DNA of 6,273 nucleotides. It comes from Caulobacterales bacterium RIFOXYB1_FULL_67_16 (lineage in GTDB: Bacteria > Pseudomonadota > Alphaproteobacteria > Caulobacterales > Caulobacteraceae). Below the pieces are notes generated by a model. That model was given only the letters and a program-made list of their open reading frames with translations. It made no database searches and was not told where the DNA came from. Made by a program: the position numbers and the translations under genes. The stretch is from the NCBI GenBank assembly GCA_001796045.1, contig MGLN01000043.1:352-6624 (forward strand). The letters are read 5' to 3'. This document shows positions 1-5,541 of this stretch, piece after piece (positions within the stretch are counted from its first letter, which is position 1; the number at the start of each line of letters is the position of its first letter).

Positions 1-978
1 CACGACATCTACTACGGCACCGCCCTGCCGCCGAACCGTGTGCCGATCCCGCTGACCAAGCCGGACCAGCTGATCGGCCAACCCACCCTGCGCTGCGATC
101 CGGATAAAATCGCCGCCATCGTCCTGACCGAGGCGCCGGACCGCAACCTGCCCTTCGCAGCGCCTGACACCAACGCCCGCGCCATCGCCGACCACCTGAT
201 CGAATTCCTGAAGCATGAGGTGAAGGTCGGTCGCCTGCCCGCCGCCCTGCTGCCGCTTCAGTCGGGCGTCGGCAATGTCGCCAACGCCGTCCTGGCGGGC
301 CTGATGGACAGTCCGTTCGAGCGGATGGCCGCCTATACCGAGGTCATCCAGGACGGAATGCTGGACCTGCTCGACGCCGGAAAGCTGACGGTCGCCTCCG
401 CCACCGCCTTCTCCCTCAGTCCTGAGGCGGCGGCCGATCTCAACAGCCGGATGGAGCAGTTCCGCGGCAAGATCATCCTGCGCCCTCAGGAAATCTCGAA
501 CCATCCCGAGCTGATCCGCCGCCTCGGCTGTATCGCCATGAACGGCCTGATCGAGGCCGACATCTACGGCAACGTCAACTCGACCCAGGTCATGGGCTCA
601 CGCATCCAGAACGGCATCGGAGGCTCGGGCGATTTCTCGCGCAACGCCTTCATCTCCTGTTTCGTCACGCCCTCAACGGCCAAGGGCGGCGCCATCTCGG
701 CCATCGTCCCCATGGCCAGCCACGTCGACCACATCACCCAGGACGTCCAGGTCATCGTCACCGAACAGGGTCTGGCGGACCTGCGCGGTCTGTCACCGAA
801 ACAGCGGGCCCGGCTGATCATCGCCCGCTGCGCCCACCCCAAATACCGCGACGGCCTGACCGACTATTACGAGCGCGCGCTGAAGGGCTCCTACGGCCTC
901 CAGTCGCCCCACCTGCTGAACGAGGCCCTGTCCTGGCACCAGCGCTACATCGACACAGGGTCCATGCTCCCCGCCTGA
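1..978 (+). CDS. Acetyl-CoA hydrolase/transferase family protein, 3' part (5' end outside window)
   Basis: The reading frame is open from base 1, so the gene starts upstream. 325 residues are visible of a family usually about 500 residues long. This family moves CoA between acyl-CoA and a carboxylate such as acetate or succinate, or hydrolyses acyl-CoA, in the cytoplasm. Seen: a SGVGNVANAVLAGL stretch, then YTEVIQD, whose Glu (codon 340-342) is at the position of the catalytic glutamate that forms the glutamyl-CoA thioester in class I CoA-transferases. Further on is the glycine-rich GIGGSGDF CoA-site loop (613-636), followed by RNAF. The C-terminal VTEQGLADLRGLSPKQRA segment is typical of the family. 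The GTG at 40 is internal, because the family-like sequence continues in frame before it. The gene is convergent to the minus-strand run and has its own terminator 32 nt past the stop. The exact acyl and acceptor substrates cannot be told from this fragment. Confidence 0.93.
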   Translation, partial: HDIYYGTALPPNRVPIPLTKPDQLIGQPTLRCDPDKIAAIVLTEAPDRNLPFAAPDTNARAIADHLIEFLKHEVKVGRLPAALLPLQSGVGNVANAVLAGLMDSPFERMAAYTEVIQDGMLDLLDAGKLTVASATAFSLSPEAAADLNSRMEQFRGKIILRPQEISNHPELIRRLGCIAMNGLIEADIYGNVNSTQVMGSRIQNGIGGSGDFSRNAFISCFVTPSTAKGGAISAIVPMASHVDHITQDVQVIVTEQGLADLRGLSPKQRARLIIARCAHPKYRDGLTDYYERALKGSYGLQSPHLLNEALSWHQRYIDTGSMLPA

Positions 979-1010
979 CGGCCCAAATTTATTTCCCACC
1001 CATCCTCAAC

Positions 1011-1040
1011 ACGGCGGCGCAAGGCTTTGCGCCCCGTTTT
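1011..1040 (+). terminator. Intrinsic terminator of the CoA-transferase gene
   Basis: A stem of GGCGCAA (1016-1022) and TTGCGCC (1027-1033) closes a GGCT loop. It is extended, past a single bulged C at 1015, by ACGG (1011-1014) pairing with CCGT (1034-1037), and it runs straight into T residues up to 1040. It begins 32 nt after the TGA at 976-978. Read on the minus strand the same hairpin is followed by GTTGAGG rather than a U-tract, so it should work mainly for plus-strand transcripts. Confidence 0.8.
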
Positions 1041-1072
1041 CACCCCTCATCTCACCGCGCCCTCAAACGCCC

Positions 1073-1183
1073 TTAGACTGGGAGCCGGTGTTGATGGGGA
1101 GACTGAGGTATGGCGCGTTTGGCAGGTTTGGCGCCTTTGGCACGTTTGGCGCCCTGTTTTTGCGCCATGCCGCCGGCTTGGGC
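1073..1183 (-). other. In-frame lysine/alanine-rich reading frame behind the serine hydrolase stop codon
   Basis: Directly after the TAG at 1186-1184 the same frame stays open for 36 codons to a TAA at 1075-1073. It encodes AQAGG, then an ATG (1168-1166) beginning a potential 31-residue peptide whose core is AKRAKGAKPAKRA, a run of Ala-Lys-X triplets made by the 9-bp repeat. It could be a lost or readthrough C-terminal tail of the hydrolase, a small basic peptide gene, or chance coding in a repeat. There is no convincing ribosome site before the ATG (only GGCGGC touching it), and the bases after the stop (UAG GCC) do not match the known strong readthrough context UAG CAR. Recorded as a real open frame with unproven expression. 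Confidence 0.3.
1106..1150. repeat. Five tandem 9-bp units, NNNTTTGGC (minus strand GCCAAANNN)
   Basis: Units run 1106-1114 (aggtatggc, degenerate), 1115-1123, 1124-1132, 1133-1141 and 1142-1150. The last four share TTTGGC exactly, with three variable bases. The period is a multiple of three, and the minus-strand reading is Ala-Lys-X repeated. The array lies between two convergent genes. Two GGCGCC palindromes, at 1131-1136 and 1148-1153, fall in the array or at its edge. Confidence 0.75.
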
Positions 1184-2428
1184 CTATCGGTCCAGGGTCG
1201 TCGGGAACTCGCGACCCAGGGCTTCGGCCATGGCCTGCTGGCTGATCAGGAAGACCTGGTCGCGCAGGTGATAATTGTTGGACAACACGATCACCGTCAC
1301 ATCGGCCTCAGGCTGATAGAGCATCAGGTTGCGGAACCCGCCCCAGCTGCCGGTGTGATAGATCTGGCGATCCTGGAAACTGGGCTTCACCTGATCGCCC
1401 AGCCGGTTCGAGAAGATGCCGTAGCCCCAGTCTCGGCGCGGCCGGCCCCGTTCCATCGGCGCGTCCGCCGGCGCATGGTCGGCCAACATTTGCTGATAGC
1501 TGGACGGTTTCAGCAGTTCCCCCCGGTGCAACGCCCTCTGCCACACCAGCAGATCGTCCAACGTCGAATAGACCGCGCCCGCCCCCGCGACGATGGAGGT
1601 GTTGGCGTTCGGCTGAGCCGCCAATCCGGCGGGGAAGTTGGCGTAACCCATGATAAGATCATGGTCTGCCCCATCCAGATCCAGCCCGCTGTCCTTCATG
1701 CCCAAAGGCCTGAAGAAGGTCTCGCGCATATAGGTCTCATAGGACCGGCCGCTGGCCTTCTCGACGATGGCCGCCGCCAGATTAAAGCCCGCATTGTCGT
1801 ACCGGACCTTGGTCCCCGGCGGGAACTGCAGGCCGAACCGCTTCGAATCCTCGGTCAGTTCGTCAAGGGTCGCCGGCGTCGTGCGCCGCATGCCCCAGCC
1901 CGGCCGCGCCATCAGGTCCGGAATACCCGAGGTGTGCGAGAGCAGATGGCTGATCCGCACCGGCTCCCACGCCTTCGGGCAAGGCTGGATCCATTTGCAT
2001 ACCGGATCGGAGACGCTCAGCTTGCCTTCGTCCTGCAGCCGCAGAATGGCCGCCGCCGTGAACTGTTTGGAGATCGAGGCCAGCCGGAAGCGCGAGTCCA
2101 GCTTCAGCGGCCGGTCCTGCTCATAGTTCGCCTTGCCATAGACTTGGCGGAACAGAACCCGGTCGCCCCTGGCCACCAGGACGCCGCCCATGAACCGTCC
2201 GGCCGCGCCCTCGCGCTCCAGCCGCGCCGCCAGCTGCGGCAGGTCCTCAACGACCACCAGCGGCGGACGCTGCGGTGTGTCGGACGCCGCTGCGACGCGT
2301 TCCGCGTCGCTGACCGGCTTGACTACTGTGACGATCCCGGCCCAGACCGCCCCGCCGAGGATCAGCGCCCCCAGGACGCCCAGAACAAGCCGGGGATGCC
2401 CCCCGGGGGTACGCGGGACTTCAAACAC
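1184..2428 (-). CDS. Membrane-anchored serine hydrolase, class C beta-lactamase/PBP-like family
   Basis: This 414-residue protein has the three active-site motifs of the beta-lactamase/transpeptidase-like fold (Beta-lactamase Pfam family) in order: SISK at 118-121 (nucleophile Ser118, Lys121), YDN at 210-212 and HTG at 358-360. HTG in place of KTG is common in the esterase, DD-peptidase and uncharacterised branches, so resistance to beta-lactams should not be assumed. Residues about 13-36 form one hydrophobic segment, a signal anchor or uncleaved signal peptide, placing the catalytic domain in the periplasm. Cys144 and Cys150 could form a disulfide. The start is a GTG 6 nt after the era stop with a weak ribosome site; it is preferred because the next ATG (residue 80) would delete the membrane segment and the start of the domain. 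It is probably co-transcribed with era. Substrate unknown. An in-frame AK-rich stretch follows its TAG stop. Confidence 0.9.
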   Translation of the reverse strand: MFEVPRTPGGHPRLVLGVLGALILGGAVWAGIVTVVKPVSDAERVAAASDTPQRPPLVVVEDLPQLAARLEREGAAGRFMGGVLVARGDRVLFRQVYGKANYEQDRPLKLDSRFRLASISKQFTAAAILRLQDEGKLSVSDPVCKWIQPCPKAWEPVRISHLLSHTSGIPDLMARPGWGMRRTTPATLDELTEDSKRFGLQFPPGTKVRYDNAGFNLAAAIVEKASGRSYETYMRETFFRPLGMKDSGLDLDGADHDLIMGYANFPAGLAAQPNANTSIVAGAGAVYSTLDDLLVWQRALHRGELLKPSSYQQMLADHAPADAPMERGRPRRDWGYGIFSNRLGDQVKPSFQDRQIYHTGSWGGFRNLMLYQPEADVTVIVLSNNYHLRDQVFLISQQAMAEALGREFPTTLDR

Positions 2429-2434
2429 TGCTGG

Positions 2435-3382
2435 TCAGACGTCGAACTCGAGACCGAACTGGGCGTACAGCGCCCGCGAATCCTGCCACTTCGGATCGAC
2501 CTTGACCGTCAGGAACAGATGGACCTGACGGCCCAGGATCTCGTTCAACTCCTCGCGCGCCTTCTGGCCGATCCACTTCAGCGTCTGGCCGCCCTTGCCC
2601 AGAACGATGGGCCTCTGGCTCTCGCGCTCGACATAGATGGTCTGTTCGATCCGGGCCGAGCCGTCGGCCCGCTCCTCGAAACTGGTGGTCTCGACCGCCG
2701 CCGAATAGGGCAGTTCCTCGTGGACGCGCAGATAGACCTTCTCGCGCGTGATCTCGGCCGCCAACACCCGCGCCGGCACGTCCGCCGCCTGGTCCTCCGG
2801 ATACAGCCACGGCCCCTCGGGCATCGACCGCGCAAGCCTCTGCTTCAGGTCCTCGACCCCGTCCCCGTTGGCGGCGGAGATCATATAGACCTCCTCGTAG
2901 ACGCCGCTCTCGAAGAGCTTCTGCGACAGGGCCAGCAGGGTGTCGCGGCGCATGCCGTCGATCTTGTTCAACGCCAGAATCACCTTCGTCCCGGTGGACT
3001 GCAGATTGGCGATGATGGTCTCGGTGTCCTCGGCCGAGCGGCGATCCGCCGCCGTGCCTTCGCGGCCTTCCGAGTTGATGTGGGACTGGGCGTCGATCAG
3101 GTGGACCACCACGTCCGCGTCCTGGGCCCCGCCCCAGGCCGAGGCGACCATGGCCCGGTCCAGACGCCGACGCGGGGTGAAGATGCCGGGGGTGTCCACC
3201 AGCACGATCTGGGCGTCGCCCTCCATGGCGATGCCGCGCACCGGGAACCGCGTCGTCTGCACCTTCTGGGTGACGATGGAGACCTTGGATCCGGTCAGCC
3301 GGTTGACCAGCGTGGACTTGCCCGCATTCGGAGCCCCGATGATGGCGGCAAAGCCTGCGCGCTGGTTTTCAATCTCGGTCAA
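2435..3382 (-). CDS. era: GTPase Era, 30S ribosomal subunit assembly factor
   Basis: Era binds 16S rRNA near its 3' end and couples GTP hydrolysis to late 30S maturation; part of it is found at the inner membrane. The 315 residues show a complete GTPase domain: G1 GAPNAGKS (16-23), G2 within VQTTR (41-45), G3 DTPG (63-66), G4 NKID (139-142) and G5 SAANGDG (169-175). The C-terminal KH domain has its GKGG loop at 262-265 followed by TLKWIGQKAREEL. It is somewhat longer than E. coli Era (301), the excess lying largely in a charged stretch between G3 and G4 (about 100-122). The start is TTG. It forms a TTGA overlap with the rnc stop, a GAAGG ribosome site lies 6 nt upstream, and an in-frame TGA four codons before the TTG leaves no upstream ATG or GTG. 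The N-terminus then lines up with other Era proteins. Confidence 0.97.
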   Translation of the reverse strand: MTEIENQRAGFAAIIGAPNAGKSTLVNRLTGSKVSIVTQKVQTTRFPVRGIAMEGDAQIVLVDTPGIFTPRRRLDRAMVASAWGGAQDADVVVHLIDAQSHINSEGREGTAADRRSAEDTETIIANLQSTGTKVILALNKIDGMRRDTLLALSQKLFESGVYEEVYMISAANGDGVEDLKQRLARSMPEGPWLYPEDQAADVPARVLAAEITREKVYLRVHEELPYSAAVETTSFEERADGSARIEQTIYVERESQRPIVLGKGGQTLKWIGQKAREELNEILGRQVHLFLTVKVDPKWQDSRALYAQFGLEFDV

Positions 3383-4089
3383 ATGACGCCTTCACGTTTC
3401 AACAGGGCCGTCGCGGCCGCCTTCTCCGCCTCCTGACGCGAACGCCCCTGTGCGGTCAAGGGCTCCACGCCCTCGACCGTCACCTCGACGGTGAAAGTCG
3501 GCGCATGATCCGAACCCGTACGATCCGCCACGCGATAGGTCGGCAAGGGCCGGCCGCGCCCTTGCGCCCACTCCTGCAGGGCCGACTTGGGATTGGTCAC
3601 CGTCCGCGACGGCGGGGCCGCGAACTCGGCCGCCCAGGCCTTGTCGAAGACCGCTCGCGCCGCCTCAAGTCCGCCGTCCAGATAGACGGCCGCCAGCACG
3701 GCCTCGACCGCATCGGCGATCACCCCGGCCTTGCGCCGCCCGCCGGTCTTGGTCTCGCCGGGCGACAGCCGCAGGGCCGGCCCGACGCCCAGAGCCTCGC
3801 CCACCCGGGCGCAAGCCGTCTTGTCGACCAGGGCGTGCAGGCTGGACGACAGCTGGCCCTCGTCCGCCGTCGGATAGTCGCGCGACAGCTTGTCCGCCAC
3901 CAGCAGGCCCAGCACCCGGTCGCCCAGGAACTCCAGCCGCTCGTTGTGCGTGGGTCCATGAACGCCGACCGGCGCCCCCTCGCCCACGCTGGAGTGGGTC
4001 AGGGCGCGCTCCAGCAGGGCTTTGTCCCGGAAGCTGTGGCCCAGCCGCCCCTCGAGGGCGACCACCGCCTCGGCTCTCGTATTGGCCAT
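3379..4089 (-). CDS. rnc: Ribonuclease III
   Basis: RNase III cuts double-stranded RNA, including the 30S rRNA precursor and structured mRNAs, as a Mg2+-dependent homodimer in the cytoplasm. With the start used here the protein has 236 residues (E. coli 226). The signature NERLEFLGD is at 49-57, giving Glu50, Glu53 and Asp57. GVIADAVEA supplies Asp126 and Glu129. All five sit at a constant offset of 12 from E. coli Glu38, Glu41, Asp45, Asp114 and Glu117, so the catalytic set is intact. The dsRNA-binding domain fills about 164-234, starting NPKSALQEWAQ and ending in a helix with RQEAEKAAATALL. The ATG at 4089-4087 was chosen because it shares one base with the lepB stop (TGATG) and gives the family length. 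A further in-frame ATG at 4170 would add 27 unconserved residues inside lepB. Confidence 0.97.
   Translation of the reverse strand: MANTRAEAVVALEGRLGHSFRDKALLERALTHSSVGEGAPVGVHGPTHNERLEFLGDRVLGLLVADKLSRDYPTADEGQLSSSLHALVDKTACARVGEALGVGPALRLSPGETKTGGRRKAGVIADAVEAVLAAVYLDGGLEAARAVFDKAWAAEFAAPPSRTVTNPKSALQEWAQGRGRPLPTYRVADRTGSDHAPTFTVEVTVEGVEPLTAQGRSRQEAEKAAATALLKREGVI
3389..3393 (-). promoter_or_regulatory. Ribosome binding site of era, inside the end of rnc
   Basis: The minus strand reads GAAGG with 6 nt before the TTG start at 3382-3380. This good spacing supports the TTG as the true era start. The site lies within the last codons of rnc, so ribosomes finishing rnc pass directly over it. Confidence 0.7.
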
Positions 4090-5081
4090 CAGTGCAGAAC
4101 GTTGAAGAACCGTCCGAGCCGGACATTGGCCCAGGTCCAGGGCTTGAACAGCGAGGCGCCGGGCTTCCACGAGAACAGGATGATCTCCGCCTTGCCCACC
4201 AGGTTCTCGGCCGGAACCATGCCCACGCCGCTGGACTGTTCGACCCGGCTGTCGATGGAGTTGTCGCGATTATCGCCCATCATGAAATAATGGCCGGCCG
4301 GAACCTCGTACACCGGGGTGTCGTCCAGGTCGTTCCCCGGCCCGAAGTCCTGGGTCATGAAGCTCTTGCCCTCGGGCAGGGTCTCGCGCACCTCGGCGAT
4401 CGGATGCGAGCCGAAGATGTCGTCGATCTCGCCCTCGCTGACGACCACGTCCTGAACGGGCCGGTCGTTGATGTAGAGCTTGTTCGAGATCATCTGGATC
4501 CGGTCGCCCGGCAGGCCGATGACCCGCTTGATGAAGTCGGTCTTGTCGTCGCGCGGCAGCTTGAAGACCACGATGTCTCCGCGCTTAGGCCCCGAACCCA
4601 GCACCCGTCCCTCGAACAGCGGCGGGCTGAACGGGATAGAATGTTTCGAATAGCCGTAGGACCACTTGGACACGACGATATAGTCGCCCTCGTACAGGTT
4701 CGGCTCCATCGAGGCCGACGGAATGGTGAAGGGCTGGAACAGGAAGATTCGCAGCACCATGGCGATCACCAGGGCGAAGGCGATGGTCTTGACGATCTCC
4801 ATGGTCTCGTCGCCGGCCCCTCCGCCGTTCTTGGCCTTGGTCGTCTTCTTCACGGCATCCGCCTTCTTCGGCTCTTCCTCAAAGGGGGCGTCGCCGTCAT
4901 CGCTCCACACGGGCCGCTTGGCGACCGGGGCCGCGACGGGCTCGGTTGGCGTCGCCGCCGGTTCTGCAGGCTTGTCCGCCTTGTTCCCCTCGGTCCAGGC
5001 ATAGACTTCGTCCGCCGACGTCGCGCCTGCGGCGTCGCTCGTGTTCACGTCGTCGCCCTGCGGCTTTTGATCTTCGCTCAT
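4089..5081 (-). CDS. lepB: Signal peptidase I
   Basis: This inner-membrane Ser/Lys protease removes signal peptides from exported proteins on the periplasmic side. From the ATG at 5081 it has 330 residues. Residues 1 to about 92 are a charged Pro/Ala/Lys/Glu-rich, probably disordered region. One membrane segment follows at about 97-115 (TIAFALVIAMVLRIFLF), then the catalytic domain: IPSASMEP with nucleophile Ser124, FIKRVIGLPGD with general base Lys185, and the later GDNRDNSIDSR box. Only one transmembrane helix is visible, whereas E. coli LepB has two. An alternative ATG at 5093 adds four residues, but AAGGGG would then abut the start codon with no spacing, so 5081 is preferred. The stop shares one base with the rnc start, suggesting coupled translation. 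It follows acpS by about 58 nt, the widest joint in the run. Confidence 0.96.
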   Translation of the reverse strand: MSEDQKPQGDDVNTSDAAGATSADEVYAWTEGNKADKPAEPAATPTEPVAAPVAKRPVWSDDGDAPFEEEPKKADAVKKTTKAKNGGGAGDETMEIVKTIAFALVIAMVLRIFLFQPFTIPSASMEPNLYEGDYIVVSKWSYGYSKHSIPFSPPLFEGRVLGSGPKRGDIVVFKLPRDDKTDFIKRVIGLPGDRIQMISNKLYINDRPVQDVVVSEGEIDDIFGSHPIAEVRETLPEGKSFMTQDFGPGNDLDDTPVYEVPAGHYFMMGDNRDNSIDSRVEQSSGVGMVPAENLVGKAEIILFSWKPGASLFKPWTWANVRLGRFFNVLH

Positions 5082-5093
5082 GCGATCAGGCAT

Positions 5094-5099
5094 CCCCTT
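5094..5099 (-). promoter_or_regulatory. Probable ribosome binding site of lepB
   Basis: The minus strand reads AAGGGG, the only purine-rich candidate in the acpS-lepB gap. It directly abuts the ATG at 5093-5091 and lies 12 nt before the ATG at 5081-5079. The first spacing is too short to work and the second is long but possible, so it favours the downstream start. The rest of this gap (5100-5139) shows no clear promoter or hairpin. Confidence 0.45.
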
Positions 5100-5139
5100 G
5101 CCGCGTCGGCGCGGTCGTCGCGTGAGGCGTATATCGCGA

Positions 5140-5541
5140 TTACGACAGCGGCAAGGCTTCGATCACCACGAAGGCCAGCGCATAGGGGTGTTCGTCGCTC
5201 AGGGTCAGGTGAATCTTGGCCTCATGGCCCGGCGGCGTCAGTCGCGCCAGGTGTTCGGCCGCATGGCCCGTCAGGGCCAGGGTCGGCTGGCCGGACCTCA
5301 GGTTCACCACCCCCATGTCGCGCCAATAGACGTCGGCCCGCATCCCGGTCCCCAGGGCCTTGGCGCAGGCCTCCTTGGCCGCGAACCGCTTGGCGTAGCT
5401 CCAGGCCGGGTCCGGTTTCCGATCCGACCGTGTCCGCTCGATGTCCGTGAAACAGCGCTGTTTGAACCGTTCGCCAAACCGGTCCAGCGAGGCCTGGATG
5501 CGCCGGATGTCCGACAGGTCCGCGCCGACGCCGATGATCAA
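5140..5541 (-). CDS. acpS: Holo-[acyl-carrier-protein] synthase
   Basis: AcpS moves 4'-phosphopantetheine from CoA to the serine of apo-ACP, activating it for fatty acid synthesis. The 133 residues are slightly longer than the usual 120-126. The N-terminus MIIGVGADLSDIRRI carries the Mg2+ ligand Asp8, and KRFAAKEACAKALGTG carries Glu57, matching Asp9 and Glu58 of E. coli AcpS. The C-terminal half has LTGHAAEHL and HLTLSDEHPYALAFVVIEA, the latter being the conserved ShtdtyAlAfvvle-like end. The start codon is TTG at 5541-5539, overlapping the pdxJ TGA as TTGA. The conserved family N-terminus begins exactly there, and no ATG or GTG lies close upstream in frame. The ribosome site is weak (GGA in the pdxJ end), so translation probably depends on ribosomes finishing pdxJ. 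Confidence 0.96.
   Translation of the reverse strand: MIIGVGADLSDIRRIQASLDRFGERFKQRCFTDIERTRSDRKPDPAWSYAKRFAAKEACAKALGTGMRADVYWRDMGVVNLRSGQPTLALTGHAAEHLARLTPPGHEAKIHLTLSDEHPYALAFVVIEALPLS

Noticed and set aside
40..42. GTG as the start of the CoA-transferase gene
   Set aside because: The frame is open to base 1, and the visible product lacks about the first third of the family length, so this is an internal codon.
1027..1245. 72-codon plus-strand frame with a VWRVWQVWRLWHVW run
   Set aside because: The Trp-rich periodicity is only the 9-bp repeat read in this frame. It would start with a TTG inside the terminator hairpin and run into the antisense of the serine hydrolase.
1088..3436. 782-codon open frame on the plus strand across the serine hydrolase and era
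   Set aside because: It lies wholly antisense to two well-supported genes, crosses their boundary without any change, and has Arg/Gln/His/Pro-rich composition typical of antisense shadows in GC-rich DNA. No domain is recognisable.
3916..3918. Arg in LEFLGDRVL of RNase III, where E. coli has Ser
   Set aside because: All catalytic acids are intact, and to my knowledge Arg at this place is common in alphaproteobacterial RNase III, so it is not notable.
4090..4170. Longer rnc start, adding 27 residues
   Set aside because: It lies inside lepB, the extra residues do not resemble RNase III, and the ATG at 4089 gives the family length and a TGATG joint.
3505..4290. 261-codon open frame on the plus strand opposite rnc
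   Set aside because: Antisense to an intact RNase III with all catalytic residues; composition is that of a shadow frame.
4092..5450. 452-codon open frame on the plus strand opposite lepB and acpS
   Set aside because: Antisense shadow of lepB and acpS with low-complexity Arg/His/Gly composition, no recognisable motif and no ribosome site I could credit.
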